From a virus: a stretch of 64,000 nucleotides of DNA. Under the pieces are notes generated by a model. That model ran no database searches and was not told where the DNA came from. It was given only the letters and a program-made list of their open reading frames with translations. This document shows positions 37,339-45,786 of this stretch, one piece after another. The DNA lies in the IMG/VR virus record IMGVR_UViG_3300050821_003950, positions 1 through 64,000 of that record; one strand, written 5' to 3'. Made by a program: the position numbers and the translations under genes. Every line of letters begins with the position of its first letter. Position 1 is the first letter of the stretch.

Positions 37339-39672
37339 GTGTTCGGCTTCGATGCCTTCGACGAAGATCCGTTTGACGGGCTCCCGGCGACAGGCGGAAC
37401 GATCACGCTCTCGCCCGCGGGTATCGCGAGCGACGAGGCGATCTCACCCCTGGTCATGGCGCTCGTCTGCGCGCCCGCGGGCATCGACTCGGCCGAGAAG
37501 CTCGCTCCCGCGAACGTGGCCGATTTCCTCGCCTTCTATCCGATCTCAAGCGAAGAGAGGATCGGTGCGCCGAACATCGGGCCGACGCTCTCGATCTCGG
37601 GCATCGCGAGCGAAGAGAAGGCCGGCGCGGCGAACGTGGGGCCGTCGATCTTGCTCTCGGGCATCCCGACGGCCGAGACGATCAGTCCTTCGAGTCTGAC
37701 GACGGCGCTGTCCCCGAGCGGCATCGCGAGCGACGAGAAATTCGGCGCGCCGAACATCGGCCCCGTTGTCACCGGGACGATTGCGAGCGACGAGAAGATC
37801 GCGGGTTCCTCTCTTTCTGATCTGCTCACCCCCGCGGGCATCGCGTCGAGCGAGACGTTCTCCCCTCCCGATGTCGGGCCAGTTCTCGCGCCCGCTGGCA
37901 TCGCGTCGAGCGAAGCGCTCCCGCCTGCGGGCGTCTACAGCCCGATTACCGGGACGATCGCGAGCGACGAGGCGCTCGCTCCCGTCGACGTTGGACCGGC
38001 ACTCTCTCCCGCGGGCATCGCGACTGCGGAGTCGGTCTCGCCCGAGACGAACACGATCTCGCTTTCGCCGAGCGGCATTGCGCCGGCAGAGGTGCTCGGT
38101 CCCGCGAACTTGGGACCGGCGCTCTCGATTGCTGGCATCGCGAGCAGTGAAGCGGTCTCGCCCTCTGCGCTCACGGCGACGGGGACCATTCCAGGGATCG
38201 CGTCGAGCGAAGCGCTCTCTCCCGCGAAGGTGGGTCCTGTCATGAGCGGGACGATCGCGAGCAACGAATCGCAGAGCGCGCGAAACTCGCCCTCGGGTCT
38301 CACGACGACGATCGCCCCTACGGGGATCGCGTCGGACGAAGCGGTTTCGCCCCCCGCGGGGACGCAGAGCTTGAACATCAGCGGCATCGACTCGGACGAG
38401 GCTCTCGCGCCCGCGATCGTGAGCCCGATCGTGAGCGGCACGATTGCGAGCGAAGAAATCATGAGCGCGTCGGCGCTGACGGCAATCGTGGCTCTCCCCG
38501 GGATCCCGAGCGGCGAAGTGTTTTCGCCCCCGAACATCGGTCCCGTCGTCACCGGGACGATTGCGAGCGACGAGAAGCTAGGCCCGTCGACGTTGGGCCC
38601 GGTCATCGCTCCCGCGGGCATTGCCTCGGCCGAGTCGCACGCGCCCCCGGACGTCGGCCCTGTCATCGCTCCCGCGGGGATCTCGACGGCCGAAGCGGTC
38701 TCGCCCCCGGCGCTCACGTCTACGCTCTCGCCGAGCGGTATTGCGCCGGCCGAGGTGTTCGGTCCGCAGATGACGCTTAGGGTGGCGACGCTCACCGGAA
38801 TTTCGAGCGACGAGAAGCTCGGCAGCGTGACGGAGACGACGACGATCGCCCCCGCTGGCGTCGCATCGAGCGAAGCGGTCTCGCCCCCGGCGCTCACAAT
38901 GACGGCGACTCTTCCCGGTATCGCATCGAGCGAAGCTCTGTCTGGCGCGACCGTCTACAAGCCGATCACCGGGACGATCGCGAGCGACGAGGCGTTCGCG
39001 CCCGTGCGCTCGACCTTCACGCTCGCGCCGAGCGGCATCGCGTCGGCCGAGGCCGTCGGGACGTCGAACGTCGGTCCTGCGCTCGCGCCCGCGGGCATCG
39101 CTTCGGCCGAGGCGCTCGTGTCCGCGCAGCTCAGCATGACGATCGCTCCCGCGGGCATCGCCGCGGGCGAGGCGATCGCGGCTCCCCGGGCGACCGTGTT
39201 CATCTCGCCGGCCGGCATCGGGACCGGGGAAGCTTTCCCGGGGGTGCTCGTCTACTGGCCCCTCGGCGGCACGATCGCGAGCGACGAGGTCATCGGCGGC
39301 GGCGGTAGGTTCACGGTCGAGTATCTGATCATCTACACATTCCGGGTGCGCCTCGACGCGCCGATCTTCGCGCTCCCCCTCGTCGCTCCCCGGGTGCTCG
39401 CGGCGCTCGAAGCCCCCGTAGCGGACCCGCCCGTCGACGCGCCTGTCCTGCGCGCGACGGTCGACGCTCCCGGGGTTGAGGTAACTCTCGCGCAGGCCCG
39501 GATCATGGCCGCCGTCGAGTCAGGCGGCCCGCTGACGACCTCGCTCGAAGCGTTCGACGCCTTGCCCGTCGAGCTTGGCGCGCCCCTTCTGAGGGCGACG
39601 GTTCACGACGCTCCCGCGGTCATCGAGACCGAGCTGTCATCGCCCCCGGCCCTCGTCACCGAGATCGAGTAG
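37339..39672 (+). CDS. Repeat protein: about 32 GIAS-type repeats, virion fibre-like
   Basis: 777 residues from GTG 37339. After a 20-residue start the protein consists of about 32 copies of an 18-21 residue unit, in two alternating classes: PAGIASAEALSPPxVGPVL and the shorter GTIASDEKLxPS. Within each unit IAS-x-E is most conserved, with Ile/Val, Ala and Glu fixed. The repeats end near residue 655. A unique C-terminal part of about 120 residues follows (FTVEYLIIYTFRVRLDAPIF, then Ala/Pro/Glu-rich). Similar GIASAEA repeats occur in virion-associated proteins and often vary in number. It probably forms a long fibre or a flexible surface array after the spike. Confidence 0.7.
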   Translation: MFGFDAFDEDPFDGLPATGGTITLSPAGIASDEAISPLVMALVCAPAGIDSAEKLAPANVADFLAFYPISSEERIGAPNIGPTLSISGIASEEKAGAANVGPSILLSGIPTAETISPSSLTTALSPSGIASDEKFGAPNIGPVVTGTIASDEKIAGSSLSDLLTPAGIASSETFSPPDVGPVLAPAGIASSEALPPAGVYSPITGTIASDEALAPVDVGPALSPAGIATAESVSPETNTISLSPSGIAPAEVLGPANLGPALSIAGIASSEAVSPSALTATGTIPGIASSEALSPAKVGPVMSGTIASNESQSARNSPSGLTTTIAPTGIASDEAVSPPAGTQSLNISGIDSDEALAPAIVSPIVSGTIASEEIMSASALTAIVALPGIPSGEVFSPPNIGPVVTGTIASDEKLGPSTLGPVIAPAGIASAESHAPPDVGPVIAPAGISTAEAVSPPALTSTLSPSGIAPAEVFGPQMTLRVATLTGISSDEKLGSVTETTTIAPAGVASSEAVSPPALTMTATLPGIASSEALSGATVYKPITGTIASDEAFAPVRSTFTLAPSGIASAEAVGTSNVGPALAPAGIASAEALVSAQLSMTIAPAGIAAGEAIAAPRATVFISPAGIGTGEAFPGVLVYWPLGGTIASDEVIGGGGRFTVEYLIIYTFRVRLDAPIFALPLVAPRVLAALEAPVADPPVDAPVLRATVDAPGVEVTLAQARIMAAVESGGPLTTSLEAFDALPVELGAPLLRATVHDAPAVIETELSSPPALVTEIE
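37405..39300 (+). repeat. Coding tandem repeats, period 54-63 bp
   Basis: The DNA repeats along with the protein units. Many copies share the phrase GGCATCGCGAGCGACGAG or close variants, and GGGACGATCGCGAGCGACGA recurs in the short class. Exact repeats of this length allow unequal recombination, so length variants of the protein are expected. Confidence 0.75.
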
Positions 39673-39910
39673 GATGGTCGCGGGCCGTCGGCGAGGTTGC
39701 GGTGACCGTCGAGGCGCGCGCTCTTTCGAGTCGCTGCGCGGCGCGGCGCCGGGCGATGTCGGCGGCCCGTTTGATCTCAGTGACGAGCGAATGACTCGGG
39801 AATGATATTCGGCGGTTCTCTCGGTGGTTCGCGGGACGGCGCAGGAACATCCACACTTAGAATCGTAACTCTATGAAACTGCGTCTATGACAGTACCGGC
39901 TAGAACGTAG

Positions 39911-39931
39911 AAAGTGTTTGTATCGGGGGCC
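39911..39931 (+). repeat. Box shared with 7835-7855
   Basis: AAAGTGTTTGT, AT, CGGGGGCC. It matches the minus strand at 7835-7855 at 19 of 21 positions. In both places a hairpin with CTCA and TGAG arms follows in the same orientation. Confidence 0.6.
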
Positions 39932-39952
39932 TTTTCGGTCTGGAACATTGCG

Positions 39953-39974
39953 GAGTCATTGGGGAGTCATTGGG
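39953..39974 (+). repeat. Tandem 11-bp repeat, two copies
   Basis: GAGTCATTGGG is repeated twice without a gap. Short tandem boxes beside an integrase gene are typical arm-type binding sites, but no test is possible here. Confidence 0.65.
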
Positions 39975-39979
39975 ATCTA

Positions 39980-40013
39980 CTCACCGGGTGAGGATCATCC
40001 TCACCGAGTGAGG
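39980..40013. terminator. Hairpin cluster between converging genes
   Basis: CTCACC-G-GGTGAG, then GGTGAGGA-TCA-TCCTCACC, then CTCAC-CGA-GTGAG: three overlapping stems. It lies directly after the minus-strand stop at 40017 and 300 bases after the plus-strand gene. No T-run is present, so it may act as a bidirectional transcript end or as a recombinase site. Confidence 0.4.
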
Positions 40014-40016
40014 ACT

Positions 40017-40313
40017 TCAGTTCGCGAGCCGACGTCGGAGAGCATCGGCCTTCGCCTGCGCGCTCGCGTCGCCGTGCTGCACGCCCCAAGCGGCGAGCGC
40101 TTGGCAGAGCGCGGACTCGGCGGTCACGGCGCGCACCTTCACGCGCTCGTTCCCTCCGTGGAGCGTGACGTAGAAGACCGTCAGCCCGTCGTCCGAGAAG
40201 CCGTGGCATTCGAGGTGCGCGCAAGGCGGCTTCGGAACGCACGACGCCCACGGGAAGCGCCGCGCGAGCTTCGTGCACTCGTCGCCCGTCAACGTGTACG
40301 TGAGCGTCAGCAT
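40017..40313 (-). CDS. Small hypothetical protein downstream of the integrase
   Basis: 98 residues from ATG 40313, which overlaps the end of the integrase gene (ATGCTGA). [53 protein letters not shown] suggests a small alpha/beta fold with four cysteines. An excisionase is one possibility, but there is no clear winged-helix motif. Family unknown. Confidence 0.55.
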   Translation of the reverse strand: MLTLTYTLTGDECTKLARRFPWASCVPKPPCAHLECHGFSDDGLTVFYVTLHGGNERVKVRAVTAESALCQALAAWGVQHGDASAQAKADALRRRLAN

Positions 40314-40921
40314 GGGAGAGACCTTACCGCGAGAAAGACGTCCTCGTCGCTCGGGCTCGTGTAGATCATCGTCGAGTGGATCGACTTGTGGCGCGCGACG
40401 CGCTGCACGAGTCGGATGTCCTTGGTCGCGCGGTAGAGGTTCGAGAGCGCGGTGTGACGGAGACAGTGGAAGTGCAGCTTTCTCTCGAAGCGCGCCTCGA
40501 CTTGCCAGTGACGGAAAATCTGGCGCAGTCGGCGCGGCGTGAGGTGCCCGCCTTGCCGCGAGTGAAAGAGCGCGCCCGCGTCTTCGATCGGGTCGCCCTC
40601 GCTCCGTTTCCAGCGCAGGAACTTTTCGAGCTTGTAGCGTAGGGCGTCGGGCAAGATCGTTTCCTGCGAGGCGAAGTCGAGGTTCGAGCGTTTGAAGACG
40701 CGGAGCGGGAAGCGGCGGCGGATGTTTCCCTTCTCGTCGCGAACGTCGCCGACGGAGAGCGCCGCGATCTCGTGCTCGCGCAGCCCCGTCCCGAGCGCGA
40801 CCGAGAAGATGACATGATCGCGGAAGCCGTCTTTGTGCTCGCCCGTCGTCTTGAGGAGCGCGACCTGTTCGTCGTGCGTGAGCGTGTTCGGTGGTTTTCG
40901 GATCGAGTCGACGTAGCTCAT
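40307..40921 (-). CDS. Tyrosine recombinase, minimal catalytic domain
   Basis: 204 residues from ATG 40921. All catalytic landmarks are visible: [18 protein letters not shown] (Arg I), the RVFKRSNL beta region (Lys), [12 protein letters not shown] (His-x2-Arg), [17 protein letters not shown] (His/Trp position and the nucleophile Tyr). The N-terminal arm-binding and core-binding domains are missing; usual phage integrases have 300-400 residues. It may need a partner protein or act as a XerC/D-like or resolvase-type enzyme. It sits between tail and terminase genes on the opposite strand. The end [14 protein letters not shown] resembles the end of the GIY-YIG protein upstream. Confidence 0.85.
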   Translation of the reverse strand: MSYVDSIRKPPNTLTHDEQVALLKTTGEHKDGFRDHVIFSVALGTGLREHEIAALSVGDVRDEKGNIRRRFPLRVFKRSNLDFASQETILPDALRYKLEKFLRWKRSEGDPIEDAGALFHSRQGGHLTPRRLRQIFRHWQVEARFERKLHFHCLRHTALSNLYRATKDIRLVQRVARHKSIHSTMIYTSPSDEDVFLAVRSLPC

Positions 40922-40931
40922 CGGGGTCCTT

Positions 40932-41300
40932 TCAGCACGGCAGTTTTCGGACAGCGTTCACGAGTTCATCGGACTCGAAGACGACGCGCGACTTCAGCGT
41001 CACTCGGATCGGGTTCGCTCGGCCCTGATTGAGCAGCTTCTCGCCGCGTCTACGGTACGATTTGATCTTCGCTCTTTCGATCCGGCAACCGTCGTGGACG
41101 TTGTCGGCGTGTCCGATGGCGCGAATGATGGGTCGAAGCCCGTGTGCGGCAAGCTCTCTGAACCATCTTTCGAGAGCCCGCGTCGACGAGGCGAGGTGTC
41201 CGTAGAGCCGATCTTTTAGACTGCGCGCGGTACAGCCGACGTAGCGCACGCGTCGCGTTCTCGGGTCAACGAGTACGTAGATCGTGACGTCGTATGTCAT
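40932..41300 (-). CDS. GIY-YIG endonuclease
   Basis: 122 residues from ATG 41300; in-frame GTG 41303 and TTG 41309 are alternatives. [34 protein letters not shown] is the GIY-YIG core: the YVL strand, the YVG strand with Tyr, the Arg helix and the His. [16 protein letters not shown] and [12 protein letters not shown] add the remaining strand and the catalytic Glu. Lower GC than its surroundings suggests a homing gene. Its last residues [13 protein letters not shown] mirror the integrase end, with different codons. Confidence 0.82.
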   Translation of the reverse strand: MTYDVTIYVLVDPRTRRVRYVGCTARSLKDRLYGHLASSTRALERWFRELAAHGLRPIIRAIGHADNVHDGCRIERAKIKSYRRRGEKLLNQGRANPIRVTLKSRVVFESDELVNAVRKLPC

Positions 41301-41377
41301 CACTGGCAATGTATCAAAGCGGAAACTGAAGTCAAGCGGCGTGCACGACGAACGCGCTTGGGATAGGCTGCGAAGCG

Positions 41378-42859
41378 ATGGAGCAGACGCAAGCGGTCGC
41401 CGACCCGGCGCGGCGCATTCAGACGCTCATCGTCGTGAAGCGGACCGAGGCCGAGTTTCAGGATTGGATTGCGACCGAGCCCGGGTTCTTGACGACCTTC
41501 GGGTCCTACGACGAGGAGCCGATTCAGCTCGAACCCTATCAGCTCGCCTTCATGAGCTGCGACGCGCCCTTCCGCAGCGTCGAGAAGTCGCGGCAAGTCG
41601 GCTACTCGTGGATGTTCGCGGGCGAGACGCTCGCGCGCTCGCACCTTCGCGATCAGTACACGGGGATCTTCGTCTCGTACAATCTCGCCGACGCGAAGGA
41701 GAAGATCGCCTACGTGCAGCAAATGCACGAAGAGCTTCCTCTCGAATTTCAGAAGAAGAAGGTCACCGACTCGAAGCTAGAGATCGCGTTCCAATCGAAC
41801 GGCGCGCACCGTCGCGTCTCGCGCATCATCTCGAACCCGAGCAAGGCGCCCCGAGGAAAGAAGGGCGACATCTATCTCGACGAGCTGGCGCACTGCTCCA
41901 ACGACAAGGAAATCTACAAGGGCTCGACTGCGCTGATCATCCGTGCGACTGGCTCTCAGCTCACCGTGTGCTCGTCGCCGCTCGGCCGCCGCGGCGTGTT
42001 CTGGGAGATCGCGCGCCAAGAGATCAAGCCCTATCCCGGCTACTGGCGGCAAGCGGTGCCGTGGTGGCTCTGCTCGATCATGTGCAAGGACATCGTCCTC
42101 GCCTCGCGCGAAGCGCCGAAGATGCAGACGGCCGATCGTGTCGCGCGCTTCGGCACGAAGAAGATCAAAGACCAGTTCGAGGCGCTGCTCATCGAGGACT
42201 TTCAGGAAGAGTTCGAGTGCGTCTACTCCGACGAGACGCTGACCTTCTTCCCCTACGAGCTGATCATCCCGTGCACCGATCCCGATGCCGAGCTTTGCGA
42301 AGACTTCGCCGACGTGAGGAAGAAGGCGAAGGGTCGGCTCGTGGCCGCCTACGACGTCGGCCGCAAGCGAGACCGATCCGAGCTGACGATCTGGGACGAT
42401 CGCGACTACGAGATCGAGATGATGCTCGCGCGCACTTACGAGCGCACTCCGTTCGCCGATCAGAAGAACGACCTCATCGCCATGATGACGATCCTCCCGA
42501 TCGCGCGGCTCTCGATCGACAACACCGGGATCGGAATGAATTTGGCCGAGGACGTCGAGGCCGAGTTCCCCGCCGCGGTCGTGCGCGAGGACTTCACGTC
42601 GGCGGTCAAAGAGGTGTGGTGCACCGACTTCAAGATCGGCTTGCAGAAGAAGCGGATCAAGATGCCGCGCGAGCGCGACCTCATCGCGCAGATCCATTCG
42701 ATCAAGAAGAACGTCACGCCGGGCGGCCGAGTGACCTTCGACGCCGAGCGCGACGCGAAGGGGCACGCGGATAAGTTCTGGTCCTGCGCGATGGCGTGCC
42801 GTAAAGAGAGGGGCGAGCTGCAAGTCGAGAGCAGTGTTCGCGCGCGCGTGTTCGGATGA
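41378..42859 (+). CDS. terL: Terminase large subunit
   Basis: 493 residues from ATG 41378, preceded by GGATAGGCT 17 bases upstream. FRSVEKSRQVGYSWMFAGE gives the divergent Walker A near 71-78, KKGDIYLDELAHCSND the Walker B near 164-172, and TVCSSPLGRRGVFWE the coupling motif. The C-terminal nuclease starts RLVAAYDVGRKRDRSELTIWD (catalytic Asp near 325) and continues LSIDNTGIGMNLAEDV. The ATPase pumps DNA into the prohead and the nuclease cuts the concatemer. All domains look intact. Confidence 0.92.
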   Translation: MEQTQAVADPARRIQTLIVVKRTEAEFQDWIATEPGFLTTFGSYDEEPIQLEPYQLAFMSCDAPFRSVEKSRQVGYSWMFAGETLARSHLRDQYTGIFVSYNLADAKEKIAYVQQMHEELPLEFQKKKVTDSKLEIAFQSNGAHRRVSRIISNPSKAPRGKKGDIYLDELAHCSNDKEIYKGSTALIIRATGSQLTVCSSPLGRRGVFWEIARQEIKPYPGYWRQAVPWWLCSIMCKDIVLASREAPKMQTADRVARFGTKKIKDQFEALLIEDFQEEFECVYSDETLTFFPYELIIPCTDPDAELCEDFADVRKKAKGRLVAAYDVGRKRDRSELTIWDDRDYEIEMMLARTYERTPFADQKNDLIAMMTILPIARLSIDNTGIGMNLAEDVEAEFPAAVVREDFTSAVKEVWCTDFKIGLQKKRIKMPRERDLIAQIHSIKKNVTPGGRVTFDAERDAKGHADKFWSCAMACRKERGELQVESSVRARVFG

Positions 42860-43074
42860 GTGCTAACGCCCCCAAGCTCGCCGCGGCTCGGCAGTCGGAG
42901 CCCGAGACCGAAGAGGTCATCGATCGCAAGCGGGCCGAGGGGCTCGCGCGCGTGGGTCGGCTCATCGCGCGGTTGCAGTCGAGCGGCTACTACGGCAAGG
43001 TGACCGTCTCGATGCAGAACGGCAAGGTCGTCGAGGTGCGGACTGAACAAGTGCTCGGGCTCGCCGATTTCTAG
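42856..43074 (+). CDS. Small hypothetical protein (YezD/DUF2292-like style)
   Basis: 72 residues from the ATGA overlap with terL. RVGRLIARLQSSGYYGKVTVSMQNGKVVEVRTEQVLGL resembles the short alpha-beta proteins of the DUF2292 type (helix, then GxVxVxxxNGKVvxI). It may bind nucleic acid; role unknown. Between terminase and portal, a packaging accessory is possible. Confidence 0.6.
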   Translation: MSANAPKLAAARQSEPETEEVIDRKRAEGLARVGRLIARLQSSGYYGKVTVSMQNGKVVEVRTEQVLGLADF

Positions 43075-43080
43075 GATAGG

Positions 43081-43410
43081 ATGGGCGCGATGGGACCGCA
43101 GACTTGGACCGTGAAGCTCTTCGAGGCGCGCACGTCCGTCGAGTTCTCGAAGACGAAGAAGGCGGCCGATCCGATCGAGACCTTCGGCGTGTCGGCGGCC
43201 GGGTCCGATGCAGCGAAAGCCGCGGCGCGGTCGTGGCTCAAGTCACGCGGTCACACGGTGCGGACGATCGGCGTGTCGGCGTCGAAGGACGATAAGCGAA
43301 CCCTGATCGTCTACGTGAAAGCCGGCTCGGGTTCGGAGTCGCGCGCGTTCCTGGCCGCGCAGGCGGCGAAGAGAGTACCCCACGGACTGCCCCCGAAGAG
43401 GACCGCATGA
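43081..43410 (+). CDS. Small hypothetical protein in the packaging cluster
   Basis: 109 residues from ATG 43081 or 106 from ATG 43090; the second is 16 bases after GGATAGG, the distance seen at other starts with that box. QTWTVKLFEARTSVEFSKTKKAADPIETFGVSAAGSDAAKAAARSWLKSRGHTVRTIGVSA is a small alpha/beta domain. Function unknown; the stop overlaps the next gene. Confidence 0.6.
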   Translation: MGAMGPQTWTVKLFEARTSVEFSKTKKAADPIETFGVSAAGSDAAKAAARSWLKSRGHTVRTIGVSASKDDKRTLIVYVKAGSGSESRAFLAAQAAKRVPHGLPPKRTA

Positions 43411-43805
43411 AACGACAGTCGCAGCAAATCGCGCCGCTCCCGAACATCGCCTACAACGCGGGCGGCGGGACGATCAACGCGCCCGCGGCGGGCTCGACGA
43501 GCACACCTCTCGACGTCAGCCCCGGGCGTGACGGGTTCTCGTTGCAGGTCGAGGCGCCCGGCGCGTCTTCGACGTTCGCCGTCGACGGCTCGCTCGACGA
43601 GGGCAAGACGTGGGTGGATCTCTCGTCGTCGATGACGAATCTCGGCGCGGCCGACGCGGTCATCACGCCACCCATCGCCGCGGCGGGCATCTACCAGTTC
43701 CCGCACAACTTCCCCGGTATGGCGCGAGTGCGATGCCTCGTCGTCACGGGCAGTACGCCGGGCAGCGCGTATCTGAGCTTCCAAGACTCGCGAGTCTCTC
43801 AGTAA
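43407..43805 (+). CDS. Small virion-type beta-sandwich protein
   Basis: 132 residues. STPLDVSPGRDGFSLQVEAPGASSTFAVDGSLDEGKTWVDLSSSM...GIYQFPHNFPGMARVRCLVVTG is a jelly-roll-like pattern found in head decoration and tail proteins (ending FxGxARVRxxVTG). Its place before the portal gene makes it a likely virion component. Confidence 0.6.
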   Translation: MKRQSQQIAPLPNIAYNAGGGTINAPAAGSTSTPLDVSPGRDGFSLQVEAPGASSTFAVDGSLDEGKTWVDLSSSMTNLGAADAVITPPIAAAGIYQFPHNFPGMARVRCLVVTGSTPGSAYLSFQDSRVSQ

Positions 43806-43814
43806 AGGCCGCAC

Positions 43815-45782
43815 GTGGCGGCTCGCACCTCGCTCCCGAACGCGCGCGAAGTCTCCAAGGGCTTCGACGCGATGGTCGCCGACGTCCACGCGCGCGTGAT
43901 CGAAGCTCGCACGCTCACGACGGCGGACGCGATCATGCACGGCGCGACGGGGCCGATGGTCGTCGCGAAGGCGGGCGGCATCGGCGAGCCCGACGAGAGC
44001 ACGGGAACGAACCAAGTCACCCGCGACGACTACGCGACCGCGTTCACGAACCTCGGCGCGATCGACCCGGTCTACGACCCCGAGATGCTCGCGCTGCTCT
44101 TCGAGCATTCGAACAGCCTTCGGCAGAACGTCGACTCTTACGCGGTGAACATCGAAGGCTTCGGTCATCGCTTCGACCCGCTCTTCGACCTCTCGGCCAA
44201 GAACATCGATCAGCGACTCGGCGACGCAATCTTCACCGATCGTCAGCGCGCGCTCGACGAGGCGGCCGAGCCGACGGACGCGAAGTACCCGACGCCCGAA
44301 GAGATCGCCGAGAAGAAGAAGGAGATCGAACGCATCATGCGGATGGAGAAAATCCGCCTGACGCACTTCTTCGAGTATTGCTCGCCCGACACGAGCTTCG
44401 TCACCCTGCGCAAAAAGACGCGTCAGGATCTCGAAGTGATGGGGAACGCCTATTGGGAGATCCTCCGCAACCGCGGCGGGCAGATCGTTCAGTTCGTCTA
44501 CATGGCGGGCTTCACGATGCGACTGCTCCCGCTCGACATGGATCCCGTCGTCGTCTCGCACAAGATCCGCGTGAGCGATCTTTCCTTCGACGAGGTCACC
44601 TATTCGACGCGGCTTCGCCGCTACGTGCAGGTCGTCGAGGGGCGCGCGGTCTTCTTCAAAGAGCTGGGCGATCCGCGCATCATCTCGTCGCAGAGCGGCG
44701 CCGTGTTCAACGATCTTGATCAGCTCGCGCGCATCGAGCCGAATGTGCGGCCCGCGAACGAGCTTCTGCACTTTCGGATTCACTCGCCTCGCTCGCCCTA
44801 CGGCGTGCCGCGATGGATCGGCAACCTTCTCGCGGTCATCGGCTCGCGCCAAGCCGAAGAGGTGAACTTCAACTACTTCGAGAACAAGAGCGTCCCGCCG
44901 CTCGCGATCCTCGTCTCGGGCGGGCGCATGTCGCAGTCGTCCGTCGACCGCGTGACCGACTACATCGAGGCGAACCTCAAGGGGAAGCGCAACTTCCACA
45001 AGATCCTAGTTCTCGAAGCCGAGGCGGCGACGGGCGGCAAGGCGAGCGACGCGAACACCGCGAAGATGAAGATCGCGATCCAACCGCTCACCGGGGCGCA
45101 GCACACCGACGCGCTCTTTCAGAATTACGACGAGCGGAACATCGACAAGGTCGGGCAGAGCTTCCGACTCCCGCGCATGCTCCGCGGCGACATCCGAGAC
45201 TTCAACCGCTCGACGGCGGACGCCGCGCTCGTGTTCGCCGAGATGCAGGTCTTCGAGCCCGAGCGTCAAGAGTTCGACTTCATCCTGAACCGCAAGATCC
45301 TCTCAATGATCGGCGTCCGATTCTGGCGGCTCGTCTCGCTCGCGCCCGTGATGCGCGACCCGGTCGCCATGGCGGCGATCCTGAAAGACCTCGCGAACGC
45401 GGGCGTGCTCATGCCCGAGGAGTCGCGCGAGCTGGCGGGCGACGTCTTCAATCGCGAGTTCAAGCATCTCGGCGCGGACTGGACGAAGCAACCGATCGCG
45501 CTCAGCGTGGCGGGCGTGCCCGTGCAGCGCGAAGGCGTGACGCCCGAGCCTACGGGACCGAGAGAGCCGACCGACGAGCAAGGATGGGGCGAAGACGAGA
45601 TCGCGCCCGATCTGCACGAGGGGCAAGGCATCGAAGCGCGACTTCGTAAGAGCTTCAAGGGCGCGCGTCTGCGCGAGGTGCGAAAGCTCCTCGCGATGCG
45701 AAAGGCGCTCAAGCTCGTCGCGCACGACGAGTGGATCGCTCGGCTCACGGCGGAAGCCAAGAGCGACGCTGCCGCGGAGTAA
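43815..45782 (+). CDS. Portal protein
   Basis: 655 residues from GTG 43815. The core AYWEILRNRGGQIVQFVYMAGFTMRLLPLD, ELLHFRIHSPRSPYGVPRWIGNLLAVIGSRQAEEVNFNYFENKSVPPLAILVSGGRMSQSSVDRVTDYIEANLKG and LRGDIRDFNRSTADAALVFAEMQVFEPER is the PBSX-type portal family: the wing, the stem helices and the conserved GVPRWIG. The dodecamer would form the DNA entry vertex. N-terminal 100 and C-terminal 110 residues are extra and poorly conserved in style. Position between terminase and head-morphogenesis genes is canonical. Confidence 0.9.
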   Translation: MAARTSLPNAREVSKGFDAMVADVHARVIEARTLTTADAIMHGATGPMVVAKAGGIGEPDESTGTNQVTRDDYATAFTNLGAIDPVYDPEMLALLFEHSNSLRQNVDSYAVNIEGFGHRFDPLFDLSAKNIDQRLGDAIFTDRQRALDEAAEPTDAKYPTPEEIAEKKKEIERIMRMEKIRLTHFFEYCSPDTSFVTLRKKTRQDLEVMGNAYWEILRNRGGQIVQFVYMAGFTMRLLPLDMDPVVVSHKIRVSDLSFDEVTYSTRLRRYVQVVEGRAVFFKELGDPRIISSQSGAVFNDLDQLARIEPNVRPANELLHFRIHSPRSPYGVPRWIGNLLAVIGSRQAEEVNFNYFENKSVPPLAILVSGGRMSQSSVDRVTDYIEANLKGKRNFHKILVLEAEAATGGKASDANTAKMKIAIQPLTGAQHTDALFQNYDERNIDKVGQSFRLPRMLRGDIRDFNRSTADAALVFAEMQVFEPERQEFDFILNRKILSMIGVRFWRLVSLAPVMRDPVAMAAILKDLANAGVLMPEESRELAGDVFNREFKHLGADWTKQPIALSVAGVPVQREGVTPEPTGPREPTDEQGWGEDEIAPDLHEGQGIEARLRKSFKGARLREVRKLLAMRKALKLVAHDEWIARLTAEAKSDAAAE

Positions 45783-45786
45783 GCCC

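Larger units (their letters stand above)
39673..40016. other. Non-coding region beside the integrase, candidate attachment site
   Basis: 344 bp without a convincing gene, less GC-rich towards its right end. It holds the box at 39911-39931, a tandem 11-bp repeat GAGTCATTGGG at 39953-39974, and a hairpin cluster at 39980-40013. The region lies 290 bases downstream of the recombinase gene, a common place for attP. It also separates converging transcription units, so it must terminate transcripts. Confidence 0.45.

Noticed and set aside
37405-39300. CRISPR-like appearance of regularly spaced repeats
   Set aside because: The repeats keep one open reading frame, have no unrelated spacers and continue at the protein level, so they are coding repeats.
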